Under the pieces are notes generated by a model. That model was given only the letters and a program-made list of their open reading frames with translations. It had not been told where the DNA came from and ran no database searches. A program made the translations under genes and the position numbers. A stretch of DNA of 37,966 nt. Source: Cytophagaceae bacterium (GTDB lineage Bacteria; Bacteroidota; Bacteroidia; Cytophagales; Cytophagaceae). Every line of letters begins with the position of its first letter. The first letter of the stretch is position 1. The DNA lies in NCBI GenBank assembly GCA_025054875.1, contig JANWYS010000013.1, positions 1 to 37,966 of the forward strand. The letters run 5' to 3'. Positions 34,770 through 37,966 of this stretch are shown here, piece by piece.

Positions 34770-34960
34770 AACTTTTTTACCTGCTTAATGAAAGCAAAGC
34801 AACCAAAGTGATTTTTTATAAGTTAAAAGTTTAGTTTTGTATAAATCATTAATTCCAACAGATTTCACTAAACACGCTTTAGAGTCAGTTCCAGCCTAAA
34901 AAGCAAAAACATGTGGATATATATTGTTAAAAATTCTTAACGTAATCGCATATTTTGTAT

Positions 34961-34968
34961 TAACTTTG
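34961..34968 (+). promoter_or_regulatory. Putative -7 element of the TraR/DksA-like gene
   Basis: TAACTTTG fits TAnnTTTG and would give a leader of about 30 bases before the ATG at 35006. The -33 element is weak. Confidence 0.38.
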
Positions 34969-35005
34969 ATAATTAAACAGGATTGTAATAGTTCCAAAAG
35001 CAGAC

Positions 35006-35776
35006 ATGGCGAAGAGTACCAAAAATAAAAAAACAAATTCCAAAAAAAACTTACAGAGAACTTCCAAAAAAGTTTCCTCATCCAAAACCGGCAAGCGCCA
35101 GGCAGCGGGAAGAAAATCTAAACAGAAAGCAACAACGACAACAAAAACAAAAACAAAACAAACCTCTGCCAAAGATAAAAGCGCGTCGAAAAAAACTACA
35201 TCCAGGAGCACACTCTCAAAAGCCGGTTCAAAAAAGAAGCTCGTAAACAAAAGCAACTCTTTGCCTGAAAATAACGTTAGTAAGACAAGCAAGACAAAAT
35301 CATTGTTAAAAACATCGGCAATGGAGTTGGGCCGCACTTTCGGCAACAACATTACGCATCCATTGCCTACGCCAAAACTGAAAAAAATGTCACAAATGGA
35401 AAATAAAGTACGATATTCAGACGAAGAGCTAAAAGAGTTTGAAGAGATCATTCTGGAAAAACTCGAAAAAGCCAGACTCGTGCTAAAAGACATGAAAGAA
35501 ATGTTGAGTAAGAAAAATGACGAGGGCACAGACAATACTTCCGGAACCATGAAATTACTGGAAGACGGCGCAGACACTCTTGAGAAAGAAAACTTTTCTC
35601 AACTGGCCGCAAGACAACAAAAATTTATTGTACAACTCGAAAACGCCCTCGCGCGCATTAAAAACGGAACATACGGCATATGTGTAGACACGGGCAAACT
35701 CATTCCTAAGGAACGCCTTAAAGCCGTGCCACATACACAGCATTCCATAGAAGCAAAACTTAATAAAAAAGACTGA
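35006..35776 (+). CDS. TraR/DksA-like protein with lysine-rich tail and degenerate zinc finger
   Basis: This 256-residue protein has a long N-terminal tail (about 1-128) made mainly of Lys, Ser and Thr, like histone H1 tails. A coiled-coil region follows (about 136-215), then a DksA/TraR C-terminal domain ('LARIKNGTYGICVDTGKLIP', 216-234). Only Cys226 of the four zinc ligands remains; Thr229, Ser247 and Ala250 occupy the other positions. Such loss is known in Bacteroidota members of the family. DksA proteins bind RNA polymerase; the tail suggests nucleic acid binding, which is inference. It is followed by scpB 9 bases later. Confidence 0.9.
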   Translation: MAKSTKNKKTNSKKNLQRTSKKVSSSKTGKRQAAGRKSKQKATTTTKTKTKQTSAKDKSASKKTTSRSTLSKAGSKKKLVNKSNSLPENNVSKTSKTKSLLKTSAMELGRTFGNNITHPLPTPKLKKMSQMENKVRYSDEELKEFEEIILEKLEKARLVLKDMKEMLSKKNDEGTDNTSGTMKLLEDGADTLEKENFSQLAARQQKFIVQLENALARIKNGTYGICVDTGKLIPKERLKAVPHTQHSIEAKLNKKD

Positions 35777-35785
35777 TACGCCAAC

Positions 35786-36406
35786 ATGGATTTTCTGCAA
35801 AATCATATTGAAAGCATCGTGTTTTGCGCAGCAGAACCGGTAAAGGTCGAAGAAATACGCGCCTGCCTGTCGGAAATGTTTGAAGCCGACATACCTGAAG
35901 AAGATGTTCAAAACGCCCTTGATGCGTTGCTTCAAAAATACACATCCGAAACATATCCATTTCAAATCTACAAAACCGGAGGAGGTTACCAATTCCTCAC
36001 AAAACCCGCATACCAATCCAGCCTGAGTATATTCTTAAAACAAAAATCCAAAAAGCGCCTTTCTACATCTGCTTTAGAAACAGTTGCCATCATAGCTTAT
36101 AAACAACCCATCACGAAACATCAAGTAGAACAGATACGAGGTGTCAACTGCGACTATGCCATACAAAAATTATTAGAAAAAGAACTCATCGAAATAAAAG
36201 GAAAATCTGATGGAATCGGGCGGCCTGTGTTGTACGGCACCAGCAATAAGTTTATGGAATACTTCGGCATAAACGACCTGCGCGACTTGCCCACTCCTAA
36301 AGACTTTACAAAAGAGGAAAATACCATAGGGGATGAAATCGAAACCGATAAAGACTTTACCCCTGTTCAAAAATCTGCTGATAGCAACACAGAAAATAAA
36401 TCATGA
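35786..36406 (+). CDS. scpB: Segregation and condensation protein ScpB
   Basis: This 206-residue protein is a kleisin-partner subunit of the bacterial SMC complex that organises chromosomes. It has two winged-helix domains; the family core 'SALETVAIIAYKQPITKHQVEQIRGV' region lies at about 93-118, and 'GKSDGIGRPVLYGTSNKFMEYFGI' at about 138-161. An acidic, disordered tail follows. scpA and smc are not in the window. The position after a DksA-like gene and before a pseudouridine synthase gene fits the common scpB-rluB linkage. Confidence 0.95.
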   Translation: MDFLQNHIESIVFCAAEPVKVEEIRACLSEMFEADIPEEDVQNALDALLQKYTSETYPFQIYKTGGGYQFLTKPAYQSSLSIFLKQKSKKRLSTSALETVAIIAYKQPITKHQVEQIRGVNCDYAIQKLLEKELIEIKGKSDGIGRPVLYGTSNKFMEYFGINDLRDLPTPKDFTKEENTIGDEIETDKDFTPVQKSADSNTENKS

Positions 36407-36449
36407 TTAAACTTTCCGATGATGTGAATCATCTTAAAAAAACTATATT

Positions 36450-37757
36450 GTGAAAAACAAACACTCAAAAAAAAATAACCATACCAAAAAAGGTTCAAAC
36501 GAAAAAATCCGCAAAAAAAATGACTACGGAAAGCAATCATCAGACAAGAAACTACACCGAAATAAACACACAAGATTTGACAAAGAATCTGATGATTATA
36601 AAGCGCCTTTCCAACGAAATTCTTTTTCAGAACCCCTCTTTGAGCGAACCCGAGCTTCAAAAAACAGTGCAGCAACTGATAACCTTAAAAGCTCTCGAAC
36701 ATCTTCTGACCATAGCAAAAGAACTCGCACAGCAGCAGAGCAACGAGGAGAAAAACCCTACAACGATAATGACCTTGGAAAAGATTCTAAACCTGGCAAA
36801 AGATTTGACCATACAGAAAATAAGCCAAAACGAAGTGATAGAAAAAATTCAGAGAACCATACACACGAAAGAAAAGAAAAACAAACTAACCTCTCTGCAA
36901 AAAACTACCGAAAAAAAGAAAACAGCAAAACCAGTAGTAAATCCCGCACAACTTCTTCTCGAGTTTTGAAACATTCCAAATTGCCCAAAGTATTCTCACA
37001 TTACAATGAGGACAAACAAAAAGATAACACATCACAGGAAAAAGACTCTGCCCTGATCCGGCTAAATCGCTTCATCTCAAACTCCGGAGTATGTTCACGT
37101 CGGGAGGCCGATGAACTCATATCACAAGGCCTGATTACCGTAAACGGTAAAACCATTACTGAGCTCGGCTACAAAGTATCGTACAATGATGAGGTGCGCT
37201 ACGATGGCAGGCTTCTTAATCCCGAGAAAAAAGTATACCTGCTCTTAAACAAACCCAAAGACTATATTACTACTACCGACGACCCGAAAGAGCGAAAAAC
37301 TGTAATGCAACTCGTCGCGGGAGCATGCAAAGAACGCATATTCCCGGTAGGCAGACTAGACAGAAACACCACAGGACTGCTTCTATTTACCAACGATGGA
37401 GAACTTTCTGACAAGCTAACACATCCTTCAAACAACATCTACAAAATATATCAGGTAGATCTCGACACTCCTCTTTCCCAGGATGATTATGAAAAAATAA
37501 AAAACGGGAAAGTATATCTCGAAGACGGAAGAGTGCAAGTAGACGACATTGAAATATTAAACAACAGTCGTAAAAGTATAGGCCTCGCTATACACGAGGG
37601 ACGCAATCGCATAGTAAGGAGATTGTTTGAGCATCTCGGCTATCAGGTAGTAAAACTTGACCGCACCATGTATGCAGGCCTCACGAAAAAAAATCTGCCA
37701 CGCGGGCACTGGAGATTTTTGACGCAAAAAGAAATCAATATGCTTAAATCCTTATAA
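36450..37757 (+). CDS. RluB/RsuA-type rRNA pseudouridine synthase with long basic tail
   Basis: This 435-residue enzyme should convert uridine to pseudouridine in rRNA. The first 200 residues are disordered and rich in Lys, Ser, Asn, Arg and His. An S4 RNA-binding domain follows (about 203-250, 'IRLNRFISNSGVCSRREAD') and then the catalytic domain with 'GRLDRNTTGLLLFTNDG' (301-317), where Asp304 is the nucleophile. 'HEGRNRIVRRLFEHLGY' is another family motif. It follows scpB as in many bacteria, which favours RluB. The start is GTG. A second frame of 149 codons is open across the tail (36520-36969), probably because of its low complexity. Confidence 0.92.
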   Translation: MKNKHSKKNNHTKKGSNEKIRKKNDYGKQSSDKKLHRNKHTRFDKESDDYKAPFQRNSFSEPLFERTRASKNSAATDNLKSSRTSSDHSKRTRTAAEQRGEKPYNDNDLGKDSKPGKRFDHTENKPKRSDRKNSENHTHERKEKQTNLSAKNYRKKENSKTSSKSRTTSSRVLKHSKLPKVFSHYNEDKQKDNTSQEKDSALIRLNRFISNSGVCSRREADELISQGLITVNGKTITELGYKVSYNDEVRYDGRLLNPEKKVYLLLNKPKDYITTTDDPKERKTVMQLVAGACKERIFPVGRLDRNTTGLLLFTNDGELSDKLTHPSNNIYKIYQVDLDTPLSQDDYEKIKNGKVYLEDGRVQVDDIEILNNSRKSIGLAIHEGRNRIVRRLFEHLGYQVVKLDRTMYAGLTKKNLPRGHWRFLTQKEINMLKSL

Positions 37758-37763
37758 GAACAC

Positions 37764-37797
37764 TCACCATTTACAAATTGTGGCCAGTAAATAGTGA
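37764..37797 (+). terminator. Hairpin after the pseudouridine synthase gene
   Basis: TCACCATTTAC (37764-37774) pairs with GTAAATAGTGA (37787-37797) through 10 base pairs and one C-A mismatch, with a 12-base loop, starting 6 bases past the stop codon. There is no T-run after it, so it may stop transcription weakly or protect the mRNA end. Confidence 0.45.
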
Positions 37798-37900
37798 ATC
37801 ACTCAAAACTTAATATTAAACCATAATAAATACTGCTTAATCCCATTTTATCTAAGATTCTGCATTAGCGAAGAAGTGTGATGAAATGTTTTTTTATGTA

Positions 37901-37966
37901 GGGCGCGCCCCTGCGGGGCCGGGCTGTCCGCCACTCCGCTGTCGCTGCGGTGCTCCGCTAAAGCTC
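37901..37966 (+). repeat. GC-rich dispersed intergenic repeat, copy 2 (cut by window end)
   Basis: This segment matches 5116-5181 at 65 of 66 positions in the same orientation and is cut by the window end. The bases just before it (37874-37900) also resemble those before copy 1. The flanking genes are unrelated, so this is a dispersed repeat and not a duplicated gene region. Confidence 0.9.

Larger units (their letters stand above)
34661..35005. other. 345-base divergent intergenic region
   Basis: This gap separates the M16 gene (minus) and the TraR/DksA-like gene (plus). It holds a 13-base dyad TTCTAA-T-TTAGAA (34700-34712), a motif shared with 5049-5100 (34723-34769), promoter-like elements on both strands, and a further TAGTTTTG at 34832-34839. 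A GTTAA-aaattc-TTAAC stem lies near 34926-34941. No gene is seen. Confidence 0.6.

Noticed and set aside
34960-35577. Minus-strand 205-codon frame rich in Phe, Ser and Leu opposite the TraR/DksA-like gene
   Set aside because: It is the antisense of a Lys-rich low-complexity tail; AAA/AAG codons read backward as TTT/CTT and imitate a membrane protein.
36520-36969. 149-codon frame inside the pseudouridine synthase tail as a separate gene
   Set aside because: It lies wholly within a well-supported gene over low-complexity sequence and has no recognised domain; kept only as a point to test.
5116-37966. The two GC-rich repeats as ends of a genomic island or composite element
   Set aside because: They are in direct orientation 33 kb apart, the DNA between them is ordinary chromosomal genes, and no integrase or transposase is present.
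1-37966. tRNA, rRNA, CRISPR array, riboswitch or phage genes
   Set aside because: None was seen by eye: no T-loop-like GGTTCGAATCC words, no regular spaced repeats, and no mobile-element enzymes. A covariance-model scan would be needed to exclude small RNAs.

Overview
The window comes from a low-GC member of the Bacteroidota, probably a free-living Chitinophagales, Sphingobacteriales or Saprospirales type. The evidence is type IX secretion (T9SS) sorting domains of both kinds (type A 'YPNPAS', type B 'NTFTPNGDGVND'), a PorP/SprF protein, TonB-dependent and HmuY-type uptake proteins, a TraR/DksA-like protein without zinc cysteines, weak ribosome binding sites, and several TTG-N17-20-TAnnTTTG promoter-like pairs. 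No rRNA, tRNA, CRISPR array, transposase, integrase or phage gene was seen. Genus is not assigned.

Layout. 1-4966: a large surface adhesin-like protein (SBBP repeats, PKD domains, type B sorting domain) overlaps by ATGA its PorP/SprF partner. 4967-5524: an intergenic region with a GC-rich dispersed repeat, nearly identical to one cut by the right window edge. 5525-11180: a DUF1800/DUF1501 pair (the second with Tat-like signal and type A sorting domain), an outer-membrane beta-barrel and a lipoprotein. 11189-12961: a CREST/alkaline ceramidase-like membrane protein, a NeuD/PglD-like acyltransferase and a small membrane-anchored protein. 13296-16889 (minus): SppA, a possible 62-codon gene and a SulP transporter. 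16945-19343: folK, convergent with a WbpM/CapD-type sugar dehydratase/epimerase; their stop codons share TTAA.

19487-26604 (minus) is the most distinctive region. A NarL/FixJ-type response regulator lies upstream of a tightly packed cluster: a T9SS-exported HmuY-like protein, a DUF6607 protein, a histidine-rich four-helix membrane protein, a Cys-rich DUF6686-type protein, a TonB-dependent receptor with FRAP/His/NxxL motifs, and an HmuY-like lipoprotein. The inferred function is two-tier haem capture: a secreted or surface-attached binder, a lipid-anchored binder, then a TonB-driven outer-membrane channel, plus accessory proteins of unknown role.

26976-28390: recF and a DUF721 (DciA-like) gene. 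28441-34660 (minus): M16 peptidase, O-methyltransferase, LysM lytic transglycosylase and a soluble five-PAS histidine kinase as one operon. 35006-37757: a TraR/DksA-like protein with a histone-H1-like tail, ScpB, and a pseudouridine synthase with a 200-residue basic disordered tail. The window ends inside the second GC-rich repeat.
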